Part shown: positions 9,252-16,942 of the stretch, in pieces
Layout of the letters: each line of letters begins with the position of its first letter
How positions within the stretch are numbered: position 1 is the first letter of the stretch
DNA from: Mucilaginibacter sp. PAMC 26640
GTDB lineage: Bacteria > Bacteroidota > Bacteroidia > Sphingobacteriales > Sphingobacteriaceae
NCBI GenBank assembly: GCA_001596135.1
Contig: CP014773.1
Span: 2,666,001-2,730,000 of the forward strand
Length of the DNA stretch: 64,000 bases
Direction of reading: 5' to 3'
Program-made: the position numbers and the translations under genes
Notes under the pieces: generated by a model
What the model saw: the letters and a program-made list of their open reading frames with translations, nothing else
What the model was told of the DNA's origin: nothing
The model's database searches: none

Positions 9252-9656
9252 GCGTGTGGTGTAAAGGTATAATAATTTACCGATGCTGAGTTAATTAGTT
9301 TGTACACCCTATAATTGAACGGGCTTTAAGTGTGTTTTAGTGTTTACATTTTAAAAAGATAAACGCGTTTAAACAAGCGTAAACACCCCGAACATGCCCG
9401 AACAAGGGCAATTAGCTTATACGGTTGCCAGTTGAGTTTTGATCCAAACCAGTTGATGGCGCCTCCTGCGGGCCGGGCTTTGCAGGGCTGCGCTGAGCTC
9501 CGGCCCTCCGGGCTAAACCCTTACAATCCCTGTCGGTCAGCGTCATCAATACTCAACGCCAGTATTAAAAAGGTAACAGTTTTAATACAGATGGAGCCCG
9601 TATCAGTTAAATGATAACTTTGGTTAACCAAAATTTACCAAACCAATAACAACTAC
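9252..9656. other. Intergenic region with a GC-rich structured element
   Basis: No gene is supported in these 405 bases. The middle (about 9458-9540) is strikingly GC-rich against AT-rich flanks and contains the complementary arms GGGCCGG (9470-9476) and CCGGCCC (9500-9506). A short plus-strand reading frame across it looks like translated repeat rather than a protein. A TAACTTTG box at 9615-9622 matches the Bacteroidota -7 element (TAnnTTTG) and may be the promoter of the isomerase gene, though I see no good -33 box. Confidence 0.45.
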
Positions 9657-10622
9657 ATGGAAAAGCACTCACTTAGCCGTCGCCGGTTTATCAGCAGCGG
9701 CGCCTTAGCCGCAAGCGGCCTATTTTTCTTATCAAAATCGTCCTTTGCAGCGGCCGTCACCTCCGCGGCAAAGCCTAATTCTGTTATTAACGGGGTGCAG
9801 TTAGGAGTGATCACTTATTCGTTCCGCAGCATGCCGGGTACGGCGGAAGACCTGTTAAAATACTGTCTGGAGTGCAACATCAGCGCCATCGAGTTAATGG
9901 GTGATGCCGCCGAGGCGTATGCAGGGGCACCGCAAAGGGCAGGCGTTTGGGGGAAACCGCAAACCGATGAGGAAAAAGCCGCCAATGCCGATTATCCAAA
10001 GCGTATAGCCGAATGGCGCGCTTCTGCAACTATGGATAAATTTAAACAACTGCGCAAAATGTACAATGATGCAGGTGTAACCATCTACGCCTGGAAACCA
10101 AATGCATTGGGTGCGCGTAATACTGATGAGGAAATAGCGTACGCTTTTAACGCGGCCGAGGTACTAGGCTGCAGCCATGTTACCGTAGAACTGCCGGACG
10201 AGGCACAAACCAAACGCCTTGGCGACCTGGCCGCCATACATAAAATGATGGTAGGCTACCATGCACACACCCAGGCTACCCCAACACTTTGGGATGCTGC
10301 CCTGGCCCAATCGCGCTACAACGGTATCAATTTAGATATCGGGCACTATGCATCCGGCACCAGCAGCAGCCCGGTGCCTTTCATCGAAAAATATCATGAC
10401 CGCATCACCAGCATGCACATTAAAGACCGCAAGTTTCACGATGGGCCCAACGCGCCATGGGGCCAGGGCGATACGCCGATAAAAGAAGTGCTGGCACTCA
10501 TGAAAAAGAACAAATACAAGTTCCCGGCCACCATCGAGCTGGAGTACAATCTGCCCGAAGGATCCGACGCGGTAAAAGAAGTCAAAATTTGCCGTGAATA
10601 CGCGGTAAAGGCATTGAGCTAG
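9657..10622 (+). CDS. Tat-exported sugar phosphate isomerase/epimerase-like TIM barrel
   Basis: A 321-residue protein of the xylose isomerase-like TIM-barrel superfamily. The N terminus has a twin-arginine signal, SRRRFIS at residues 7-13, followed by a small-residue hydrophobic stretch (SSGALAASGLFFLS), so it is probably folded in the cytoplasm and exported. Barrel motifs include HVTVELPDE, NLDIGHYASG, MHIKDRKFHDGPNAPWGQGD and TIELEY, which supply the usual Glu, Asp and His metal ligands. Such exported paralogs in Bacteroidota act in sugar or inositol breakdown, but the substrate is not known here. A clear terminator follows. Confidence 0.87.
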   Translation: MEKHSLSRRRFISSGALAASGLFFLSKSSFAAAVTSAAKPNSVINGVQLGVITYSFRSMPGTAEDLLKYCLECNISAIELMGDAAEAYAGAPQRAGVWGKPQTDEEKAANADYPKRIAEWRASATMDKFKQLRKMYNDAGVTIYAWKPNALGARNTDEEIAYAFNAAEVLGCSHVTVELPDEAQTKRLGDLAAIHKMMVGYHAHTQATPTLWDAALAQSRYNGINLDIGHYASGTSSSPVPFIEKYHDRITSMHIKDRKFHDGPNAPWGQGDTPIKEVLALMKKNKYKFPATIELEYNLPEGSDAVKEVKICREYAVKALS

Positions 10623-10627
10623 CAAAT

Positions 10628-10660
10628 AATAAGAGCGGATTAAAATGATCCGCTCTTATT
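10628..10660 (+). terminator. Rho-independent terminator after the isomerase gene
   Basis: A perfect 13-bp stem (AATAAGAGCGGAT, 10628-10640, with ATCCGCTCTTATT, 10648-10660) encloses a seven-base loop and is followed by ATTTTTG. It lies six bases after the stop codon. Confidence 0.88.
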
Positions 10661-10848
10661 ATTTTTGCTATATTTTAATAGTAGTAATATTATTAATCAT
10701 AATGCTTGCGATTGATTTGTAATTAATTATTCGTTAACAAGAAATCGTATGGATGCCGAAGCGTAAATGGTTGAAATACTATTTAAGTGGCGTTAGTTGT
10801 ATTCTATATCGTTTTCAATCAAATATTTAGATGTTCATCAATTGAAAG

Positions 10849-10900
10849 ATATTTTTTTAATTAAATCAAGTATTTCTACCTGATTTAATTAAAAAAATAT
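10849..10900. repeat. Perfect 20-bp AT-only inverted repeat
   Basis: The left arm ATATTTTTTTAATTAAATCA (10849-10868) is the exact reverse complement of 10881-10900, with a 12-base spacer. It lies 73 bp before the first gene of the peptide cluster. It could be an attenuator-like hairpin, a regulator-binding site or the edge of the acquired segment. Confidence 0.75.
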
Positions 10901-10972
10901 TATGTCCTTAATATTGCTTTAATATTAATATATTGCATTTCCGAAATTACCTAACCTAATACCTGCACACCT

Positions 10973-12091
10973 ATGCCTTTTTTTCACCAAACTGCTAATC
11001 CGGAGGCCGTTTTACGGCAATTTCTGAATTTGCTGGGCCTTTCGGTTTCAAAGGAACAGTTAACTAACGAAATAAGCATCCATCCCGATTATCCAAATCT
11101 ATTGGCACTGAACGATGTAGCCAATAATTTTGGTGCAGCAGCCAATGCTTACCGTATCTCCGCGGATGATTTGATGGAGGTGCCCTGCCCATTTATAGCA
11201 CATACCCGCAAAAAAGGCTCTGAATTTATGCTTGTGACGGCTATTAACGAAAATGAGATAACGCTTACAGACCATCTCCGCAAAAAATACAAAACCAAGC
11301 TAAGCGATTTCACAAGCATTTTTAACGACGTGGTCTTGATTGCAGAAACCGTTTCTGAAACCGCTAAAATAGCAAGCCCCTTTAAACTATTGTCTGATGA
11401 AAATAAAGCGGCCATAGCCTTCTTTTTAGCTTTTACCTGCTTTGCTTTTGCTATTGGCCTGCACTTTATCCCCGCCGTTGCCGGTTGGATATTGCCGGTA
11501 GTGGCTTTGCTTAAAACAGCAGGTTTGGCGGTCTCGGTTTTGCTGTTGATCCAAAGTATCGATAAAAACAACCCGCTGGTACAAACGCTTTGCGGCGGTG
11601 GTGGCAAAACTTATTGTAACGCCATTTTAACCTCTAACGCCGCAAACGTATTTGAAGGGCTTACCTGGAGCGAGGTAGGCTTTTTTTATTTTACCAGTAC
11701 CTGGCTGGCCGTTTTATTTGGGGGCGGCAACCTGGCTTTGCTGCAATTGCTTGCCGTATTGAACATAATAAGCCTTCCCTATACCTTTTACTCTATTTAC
11801 TACCAGTGGCGCATAGCCAAACAGTGGTGTGTATTTTGCTGTGCGGTGCAGGCTTTACTTTGGCTGGAATTTATCCCTTTGGTAAGCGTGCTTGGCCAGC
11901 CATTCCAGATTTTAAATTTTTCGGGTGTTATTGGGCTGCTAATCTGTTTAAGTGCACAGGTTGCAGCCTGGTGGTTGTTAAAGCCCCTCATTTTGAAAGT
12001 GCAACAATTGCAGCCACTTAAAACCCAGCTGCAAAAAGTAAAGTACAATATACAGCAGTTTAACAGGCTTTTGCAAGAGCAACCCAAATAA
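10973..12091 (+). CDS. C39-like/VKOR membrane protein, first part of a split VKOR-thioredoxin protein
   Basis: A 372-residue protein. Residues 1-130 look like a C39 peptidase fold lacking the catalytic cysteine, as in peptide-binding C39-like domains. From about 145 onward several membrane helices carry vitamin K epoxide reductase features: a periplasmic loop cysteine pair (Cys207, Cys215) and the membrane CxxC, Cys286-V-F-Cys289. Such proteins pass electrons from disulfide-forming partners to quinone. Related Bacteroidota proteins continue into a thioredoxin domain; here a TAA at 12089-12091 stops it, but the same frame stays open for 21 codons into the thioredoxin ORF downstream. The role in peptide oxidation is inferred from context. 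Confidence 0.85.
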   Translation: MPFFHQTANPEAVLRQFLNLLGLSVSKEQLTNEISIHPDYPNLLALNDVANNFGAAANAYRISADDLMEVPCPFIAHTRKKGSEFMLVTAINENEITLTDHLRKKYKTKLSDFTSIFNDVVLIAETVSETAKIASPFKLLSDENKAAIAFFLAFTCFAFAIGLHFIPAVAGWILPVVALLKTAGLAVSVLLLIQSIDKNNPLVQTLCGGGGKTYCNAILTSNAANVFEGLTWSEVGFFYFTSTWLAVLFGGGNLALLQLLAVLNIISLPYTFYSIYYQWRIAKQWCVFCCAVQALLWLEFIPLVSVLGQPFQILNFSGVIGLLICLSAQVAAWWLLKPLILKVQQLQPLKTQLQKVKYNIQQFNRLLQEQPK

Positions 12092-12154
12092 GCGTTACCG
12101 GCCGAGGAATGGAGCATCGTATTAGGCAATGTAGAGGCCAACAATACCATTACG

Positions 12155-12568
12155 ATGGTAACAAACCCGTATTGCCCGCCCTGTGCCAAAACGCATGATG
12201 TATTAAACGGCTGGCTCGATAGTAACCTTGATATACAAATCCGCATTGTGTTTACGGCCACTAATGATGATAGCGATGTAAAAACACCCGTAACCCGGCA
12301 TTTAATGGCCTTAAACGAAATAGCCAACAGGCAGCAGGTAAAAGATGCACTGCACGACTGGTATGAGCAAAAGCAGAAAAATTACGACGCCTGGGCCAGG
12401 GCGCACCCGGTACAAATAGACGAAACAAAATTTTACAAGCTGGAAAAGCAATCGGCCTGGTGCGATATGGCAGAAGTAAAAGCCACGCCCACCCTTTTTG
12501 TAAACGGCTACCGTTTACCCGGGGAATACCGGTTGCAGGATATAAAATACCTGCTGGTACAGCAATAA
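12155..12568 (+). CDS. DsbA-like thioredoxin domain, second part of the split VKOR-thioredoxin protein
   Basis: A 137-residue frame whose first ATG lies only six residues before the active-site motif Cys7-P-P-Cys10. That start would remove the first beta strand, which is encoded upstream in the same frame (12092-12154, reading ALPAEEWSIVLGNVEANNTIT). The C-terminal part has the cis-proline region KATPTLFVNGYRLPGEY typical of DsbA and thioredoxin. It is therefore best read as the detached C-terminal domain of the preceding protein. Function requires readthrough of TAA 12089-12091, internal initiation or a sequence error; otherwise it is a broken part. Confidence 0.7.
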   Translation: MVTNPYCPPCAKTHDVLNGWLDSNLDIQIRIVFTATNDDSDVKTPVTRHLMALNEIANRQQVKDALHDWYEQKQKNYDAWARAHPVQIDETKFYKLEKQSAWCDMAEVKATPTLFVNGYRLPGEYRLQDIKYLLVQQ

Positions 12569-12727
12569 AGAAACTTCTCGCGAAAGTAAAGGAGTATGCA
12601 CTTAAATACATACCGCCAAAATTGCCTGGGCGTGGTTAAGGCAAAAGTAACAATTATTTAATATTTCTATTTTATGTCAAATTTTAAGAAACTCAGCAGA
12701 ACTGAGATGAGGAATGTTTTGGGTGGT
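12559..12727 (+). repeat. Cassette repeat R1 (regulatory region plus GG leader)
   Basis: First of three near-identical blocks of 167-169 bp. It starts in the last codons of the thioredoxin frame (ACAGCAATAAAG), runs through a 104-bp untranslated region with the short inverted repeat TTGCC/GGCAA, and ends exactly at the Gly-Gly codons of the leader of the first peptide. Identity is lost immediately after the Gly-Gly. The other copies are at 14593 and 16559. Confidence 0.92.
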
Positions 12728-12865
12728 AAAGTAAATCCTACAACTTGTACAAATGATTGTCAAGTCGGCTCAAGTGGATGCGCAGCCGGATATAAATGCA
12801 CAACGGTTTCATGCCCGGATGACAAGAACTTCGATCACAACGTATGTCAATCTGCCTCTAGTTAA
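12674..12865 (+). CDS. GG-leader peptide precursor 1, six-cysteine core
   Basis: A 63-residue precursor. The leader MSNFKKLSRTEMRNVLGG ends in the double glycine cut by C39-type exporters, and matches the Bacteroidota GG-leader natural product precursor style. The 45-residue core carries six cysteines spaced C-x3-C-x6-C-x5-C-x4-C-x10-C, suggesting three disulfides. The nearby VKOR, thioredoxin and C39-ABC genes fit export and oxidative folding. No radical SAM or lanthionine enzyme is visible in the cluster, so disulfides are the only modification the context suggests. Activity is unknown. Confidence 0.85.
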   Translation: MSNFKKLSRTEMRNVLGGKVNPTTCTNDCQVGSSGCAAGYKCTTVSCPDDKNFDHNVCQSASS

Positions 12866-13022
12866 TATAGTATTGCTATACAATCTTAATTAAAGATGCC
12901 ATTCATCATAGCTTAAATGGTGGATGGTTTATAACAAGTCGTTGCGCCCAGCTGAAATTTGTAACATTAAATACCAAACCAGCTTTTTTGGAAAAGTACC
13001 TGAATAGTGAACGTATTTCCTT

Positions 13023-14534
13023 ATGAAAAATCAGTATAAATACATAGTATATATCATCGTAGGGATGTTGGCTTGCTATCGCCAACAGGCTTTAGCTCAA
13101 ACTCCCCACAGCAACGGGTCGGCACCAGCTCAGGAAATAGAAAAGGCGTTCTCTGTTGTATTGCATAACATGGATAGCCTTGGGGCACATACGACTTATA
13201 TTTACAAAATGGGACTAAATAACCCACTTTTAGTACCACAATATCGCACATGGGTAAAAAAATGGCCTAAGAGCGTAAATATTCCATTGGCTATTGGTAC
13301 AGCGTATTACAAAGCGGAAATGTCACAGGCGAAAGAGTTTTTATTGAAAGCTGCCGAACTCGAACCTCAGAATGCTGTAGTATGGTTTATGTTGTCAGCA
13401 GATGCATCTAATAGAGGACAGACTGCTATGGAAATGCAGTATATGAAAAAAGCGGCAAATGCGGATCCCTTGAACGCAGGGTACGCTTATTATAGCCTGT
13501 TAGCTTTAAAAGATCAAAACCTGGATTTATATAAATTGAAAGCCAGGGAGTTTGTAAAGCGCTTTCCCACAGATGAACGAGGTGCCCAGGTTTTGTATTG
13601 GTTAGGGGAAGAAGCAATCGACATTAAGGATAAAATCGATTATTTGGAAGAGTTGCGGAAATTATATCCGCCGAAAGAATACAGGTGGGCATCATACGGA
13701 ATGACCACGTTGGCTGACTCCTATTTACAAGTCGATCCAGAAAAAGCCCTGGCATTGATAAACTTGATGGACGACAATAAAGATTGGCAAATAAGAAAAG
13801 TGGTGGCACTACAATTTAAAAAAATCAATCAGTTAGAAAAACAGGGGAGTTATAAAGAAGCAATTACTGAACTTAATAGTATTGAGCTTCCCAAATTCAA
13901 TTATATCGACGAGTTTGTCGCACTGAAGAAAGCTTCATTACAAGCTAATGCCGGCAATGTTCAGATCGCTTATGAAAGCTTGGTAGAAAAAGTAGCAAAA
14001 ATACCTAGTTATCAGCTAAATAATGCCCTTGAATCGTATGGAGAAAAAATGGGCAAAGACAGTGGACAAATTAAAGATGACGTAAAAGCAATTAGAGCCA
14101 ATAAAGCAATTTTTGCATACAAGTTCAAATTAGCGCTTTACGGCAGCAAAGACAGCTTGAGTTTAGATGATTTGAAAGGAAAGGTAGTTTTGCTTACATT
14201 TTGGTTTCCGGTATGTGGCCCATGTAGAGAGGAGTTTCCTCACTTTCAAGCAGTAATTGATAAATTAAATCGTAAGGACATTGTTTATGTTGGTGTTAAT
14301 GTAATTCCCTCCCAAGATCCCTATGTGCTGCCCTTCATGAAAAATACAAAATTTTCTTTTACGCCTTTGAAGGGTACGACGGATTTTGCAAAAAAATATT
14401 TTGGCGTATCCGGGGAACCCGAGAATTTCCTGATAGATAGAAACGGTAAAATCATCTTTAAAAATTTCAGGATAGACAATTCCAATCATCGCACGCTTGA
14501 GTTAATGCTATCTTCATTGTTATCAGAAAAATAG
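13023..14534 (+). CDS. Secreted TPR-thioredoxin (TlpA-like) partner 1
   Basis: A 503-residue exported protein. The N terminus is a signal peptide (hydrophobic residues 8-25, ending near QALAQ), residues about 75-330 are helical TPR-like repeats, and the C-terminal 140 residues form a TlpA/AhpC-TSA thioredoxin fold with FWFPVCGPC containing Cys398 and Cys401. This class carries out thiol-disulfide exchange in the periplasm or at the surface. It lies 157 bp after precursor 1. DNA here is visibly richer in A and T than in the exporter genes. I infer it is the dedicated redox partner of precursor 1. Confidence 0.82.
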   Translation: MKNQYKYIVYIIVGMLACYRQQALAQTPHSNGSAPAQEIEKAFSVVLHNMDSLGAHTTYIYKMGLNNPLLVPQYRTWVKKWPKSVNIPLAIGTAYYKAEMSQAKEFLLKAAELEPQNAVVWFMLSADASNRGQTAMEMQYMKKAANADPLNAGYAYYSLLALKDQNLDLYKLKAREFVKRFPTDERGAQVLYWLGEEAIDIKDKIDYLEELRKLYPPKEYRWASYGMTTLADSYLQVDPEKALALINLMDDNKDWQIRKVVALQFKKINQLEKQGSYKEAITELNSIELPKFNYIDEFVALKKASLQANAGNVQIAYESLVEKVAKIPSYQLNNALESYGEKMGKDSGQIKDDVKAIRANKAIFAYKFKLALYGSKDSLSLDDLKGKVVLLTFWFPVCGPCREEFPHFQAVIDKLNRKDIVYVGVNVIPSQDPYVLPFMKNTKFSFTPLKGTTDFAKKYFGVSGEPENFLIDRNGKIIFKNFRIDNSNHRTLELMLSSLLSEK

Positions 14535-14592
14535 GCATAAGCAGAAATCAATAAAACCAAAGGAACTATCGCAGTTCAACGAACCCGCTGTT

Positions 14593-14760
14593 ACAGCAAT
14601 AAAGAAACTTCTCGCGAAAGTAAAGGAGTATGCACTTAAATACATACCGCCAAAATTGCCTGGGCGTGGTTAAGGCAAAAATAACAATTATTAAATATTT
14701 CTATTTATGTCAAATTTTAAGAAACTCAGCAGAACTGAGATGAGGAATGTTTTGGGTGGT
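14593..14760 (+). repeat. Cassette repeat R2
   Basis: Second copy, 168 bp, nearly identical to R1 through the untranslated region and the 18 leader codons. It begins with ACAGCAATAAAG, the same fragment of the thioredoxin gene end seen in R1, although here it is not part of that gene. This indicates that the block was copied from the R1 position. Confidence 0.92.
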
Positions 14761-14886
14761 GTGTTGCCGTCAAACGAAACTTGCCCAGATGAGTGTACAG
14801 CAGGTTCTACCTGTGCGAATGGTTTGAAATGTACATCCACAAATTGCTCGAAAACTAAAGAAACATCCACTTATTACATCTGCTAA
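14707..14886 (+). CDS. GG-leader peptide precursor 2, six-cysteine core
   Basis: A 59-residue precursor. Its leader is identical to that of precursor 1 and ends in Gly-Gly at residues 17-18. The core has six cysteines spaced C-x3-C-x5-C-x5-C-x4-C-x11-C, ending in a C-terminal cysteine (YYIC). The framework is nearly the same as precursor 1 while the residues between cysteines differ strongly, the pattern expected of diversifying paralogs. A strong terminator follows eight bases after the stop, so the peptide can be transcribed apart from its partner gene. Confidence 0.85.
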   Translation: MSNFKKLSRTEMRNVLGGVLPSNETCPDECTAGSTCANGLKCTSTNCSKTKETSTYYIC

Positions 14887-14893
14887 GAAGTGT

Positions 14894-14930
14894 AAAAGAG
14901 GCTGTCTCATTATTGAGCACAGTCTCTTTT
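14894..14930 (+). terminator. Rho-independent terminator after precursor 2
   Basis: AAAAGAGGCTGT (14894-14905) pairs with ACAGTCTCTTTT (14919-14930), and an inner CTCA/TGAG pair extends the stem to about 16 bp around a TTAT loop. The stem ends in a T run. Confidence 0.82.
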
Positions 14931-14998
14931 TTGTAAAGAGGCACTAAATTTTGATACAGTAATCTAACCTAATATTTGTTTAATAGCATTATGACCAA

Positions 14999-16501
14999 AT
15001 GATTAAAATAACTTTAGCGATTTTTTTATTTATTGCTTCGTCTTATGTGATTGTTGACGGGCAGACGTTGCCGCATAATAATGCTTTCACGTTTAAAGGA
15101 AAGGTCAAAAATCTTGTTGATCATCAGCGATATATTGAGCAGGCCGGTATAGATAATCCTTGTTTGATTGAAGAGTATTGCCGTCTGATGAAAAGAAATC
15201 CTAAATTATTTATAATTCCTTTTGCGATCGGTGAAGCATTGCAAAAGATAAACGATCCGAGGTGTATTTATTTTCTGCAAACTGCTACAGAATTGAAGGC
15301 AGACTACGCAGATGCTTGGGTTGCACTGTCGCATTACAATGCTTATAATTCAGATGCTGAGGCAACTATAAAGTACCTTAAACGAGCTGTCGATGTGGCT
15401 CCGAAAAATTCAAATTTCAGATACGAGTTAGCAATACAGTTCAAAGACATTGATCCGGGAAAGTCTGATTCGCTAATGCTTGATATGGTGCATCGATTCC
15501 CAAACGAAGAGAATGCTATTAAAGGGTTGTTCCAACTTACTTTTTATCCGTACAACCAAAATGAGAAGGGCGCATATTTTGAACAAATTTATTCTTTAGG
15601 CCTTAAAGACCAATCCAACTGGTTCTGGGGAGGGATGAAGTATTATTTTGATTATTTGATTAACAAAGACGAAAATAAGGCATTTGAATTGGCCTTAAAA
15701 ATGGTGTTAAATGTTAAAAAGAACCGAACGCAGTGGAAAGCTAAACTACAAGTAGCGAGGAGTTTCATTGAAGCTGGAAACTTATTAAACCAGTCTAATT
15801 CGGCTGAAGCATTGAACGTTTTAGATAACATTAACTTAGGTAACAGCCCAACAGCAGGTGAAGAAATAGATGCCGAAGAAAAATTAGTTTTGCGCAAAGC
15901 AGATGCTATAGCTAAAGGTGGAAACTTACAATACGCCTTAAATACTCTGATGGGGTATTACATTAAGACTCCGACTGACAGTGTTTATAAAGGCGTTTTA
16001 CTTTATGCTAAAGAGTTAAATTTAGACAATGACAATATTTTAAATCAAATTAATAAGATTAGAAATGAAAATAGCTTGAAATTGACCAACTTTTCTCTTG
16101 AAGATTTAACAACACACAAGTCTGTTTCGCTATCTGATTATCAAGGAAAGGTGATCTTACTTACGTTTTGGTTTCCTTCTTGTGAGCCATGCTTACAAGA
16201 GTTTAAATATTTTGAAAAAATTATCAAGCAAACAGCCAATGAAAACTTAGTTTACCTTGCGGTAAATAGTGGCAACGTTCAAGAAAAACGGGTGCTCCCG
16301 TTAATTAAGGCAAAAGGCTACACTTTTGTTCCTCTTAGGGATACGCCAAATAAAAGCATTGGGAATTTACCGCTTGTTCAAAGTTTACCTGCTAATTTTC
16401 TCATTGATAAAGAAGGTCGTGTTGTTTTTAATGATTTTCAGATAGGTGAGTCAAATCAACAGACACTTGAGTTAATGATAGCTTCGCTATTGTCACAATA
16501 G
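14999..16501 (+). CDS. Secreted TPR-thioredoxin (TlpA-like) partner 2
   Basis: A 500-residue paralog of partner 1 with the same plan: signal peptide (residues 1-21, hydrophobic ITLAIFLFIASSYVIV), TPR-like helical repeats to about residue 350, and a C-terminal thioredoxin fold with FWFPSCEPC, Cys395 and Cys398. The active-site dipeptide is Glu-Pro instead of Gly-Pro, which should change the redox potential. It follows precursor 2 by 112 bp after that peptide's terminator. The coding sequence is strongly AT-rich, for example 17 G or C in 15001-15060, unlike the flanking exporter genes. Pairing with precursor 2 is inferred from position. Confidence 0.82.
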   Translation: MIKITLAIFLFIASSYVIVDGQTLPHNNAFTFKGKVKNLVDHQRYIEQAGIDNPCLIEEYCRLMKRNPKLFIIPFAIGEALQKINDPRCIYFLQTATELKADYADAWVALSHYNAYNSDAEATIKYLKRAVDVAPKNSNFRYELAIQFKDIDPGKSDSLMLDMVHRFPNEENAIKGLFQLTFYPYNQNEKGAYFEQIYSLGLKDQSNWFWGGMKYYFDYLINKDENKAFELALKMVLNVKKNRTQWKAKLQVARSFIEAGNLLNQSNSAEALNVLDNINLGNSPTAGEEIDAEEKLVLRKADAIAKGGNLQYALNTLMGYYIKTPTDSVYKGVLLYAKELNLDNDNILNQINKIRNENSLKLTNFSLEDLTTHKSVSLSDYQGKVILLTFWFPSCEPCLQEFKYFEKIIKQTANENLVYLAVNSGNVQEKRVLPLIKAKGYTFVPLRDTPNKSIGNLPLVQSLPANFLIDKEGRVVFNDFQIGESNQQTLELMIASLLSQ

Positions 16502-16558
16502 CAACGCTAGTAAAAGTTAACATATAAGTTGAAATCCAAACAGGACATAATATTCAGC

Positions 16559-16725
16559 ACAGCAATAAAGAAACTTCTCGCGAAAGTAAAGGAGTATGCA
16601 CTTAAATACATACCGCCAAAATTGCCTGGGCGTGGTTAAGGCAAAAATAACAATTATTAAATTTTTGTTGTATGTCAAAATTTAAGAAGCTCAGTCGTAC
16701 TGAGATGAAAAATGTTATGGGCGGC
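16559..16725 (+). repeat. Cassette repeat R3
   Basis: Third copy, 167 bp. The untranslated part is nearly identical to R2, but the leader-coding part has diverged at about a dozen positions (MSKFKKLSRTEMKNVMGG). It again begins with the ACAGCAATAAAG remnant. It is therefore the oldest or most diverged copy in the coding portion. Confidence 0.9.
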
Positions 16726-16869
16726 GTGGCCCCGTTAACATGCCATTGTCAATGTAATGGAGCAGGCACTTGGGATGCCACTTATTCTAGCGCCTCTGCT
16801 GCAAGGTCAGCACTTGCGGCAAATTGTAGTTTGGGTGGTGCATGCCATTGTACAGAGCCTGCCACCTAG
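16672..16869 (+). CDS. GG-leader peptide precursor 3, CxCxC/CxC core
   Basis: A 65-residue precursor with leader MSKFKKLSRTEMKNVMGG and a core of 47 residues. It too has six cysteines but in another arrangement: C-x1-C-x1-C, then 23 residues rich in Ala and Ser, then C-x5-C-x1-C. The closely spaced ends suggest clamped termini around a helical middle, or possibly metal binding. The gene carries the R3 block and is followed 73 bp later by a thioredoxin-like gene of another family than partners 1 and 2, so peptide type and partner type change together. Confidence 0.83.
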   Translation: MSKFKKLSRTEMKNVMGGVAPLTCHCQCNGAGTWDATYSSASAARSALAANCSLGGACHCTEPAT

Positions 16870-16942
16870 GATTAGTTCAACAGTTGAGGGCGAGGAGGCT
16901 TTGTCAGACTCGCCCTATTTTAAACATTTAGCCTTAAATATT

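Larger units (their letters stand above)
10623..10972. other. Intergenic region upstream of the peptide cluster
   Basis: This 350-bp gap holds the isomerase terminator, then very AT-rich DNA with a long perfect inverted repeat (10849-10900, listed separately), and then the upstream region of the VKOR-type gene. I see no open frame worth calling and no clean TTTG/TAnnTTTG promoter pair. Confidence 0.5.

Noticed and set aside
9432..9614. A 60-residue plus-strand frame (MSFDPNQLMAPPAGRALQ...)
   Set aside because: It runs across the GC-rich repeat block, has no family resemblance and its composition follows the repeat.
12674..16869. Radical SAM or lanthionine modification of the peptides
   Set aside because: No such enzyme gene is visible in the cluster; only thiol-disulfide proteins are present.
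16757..16942. N-terminal extension of partner 3
   Set aside because: It overlaps the precursor 3 gene in another frame, while ATG 16943 is followed by a proper signal peptide.
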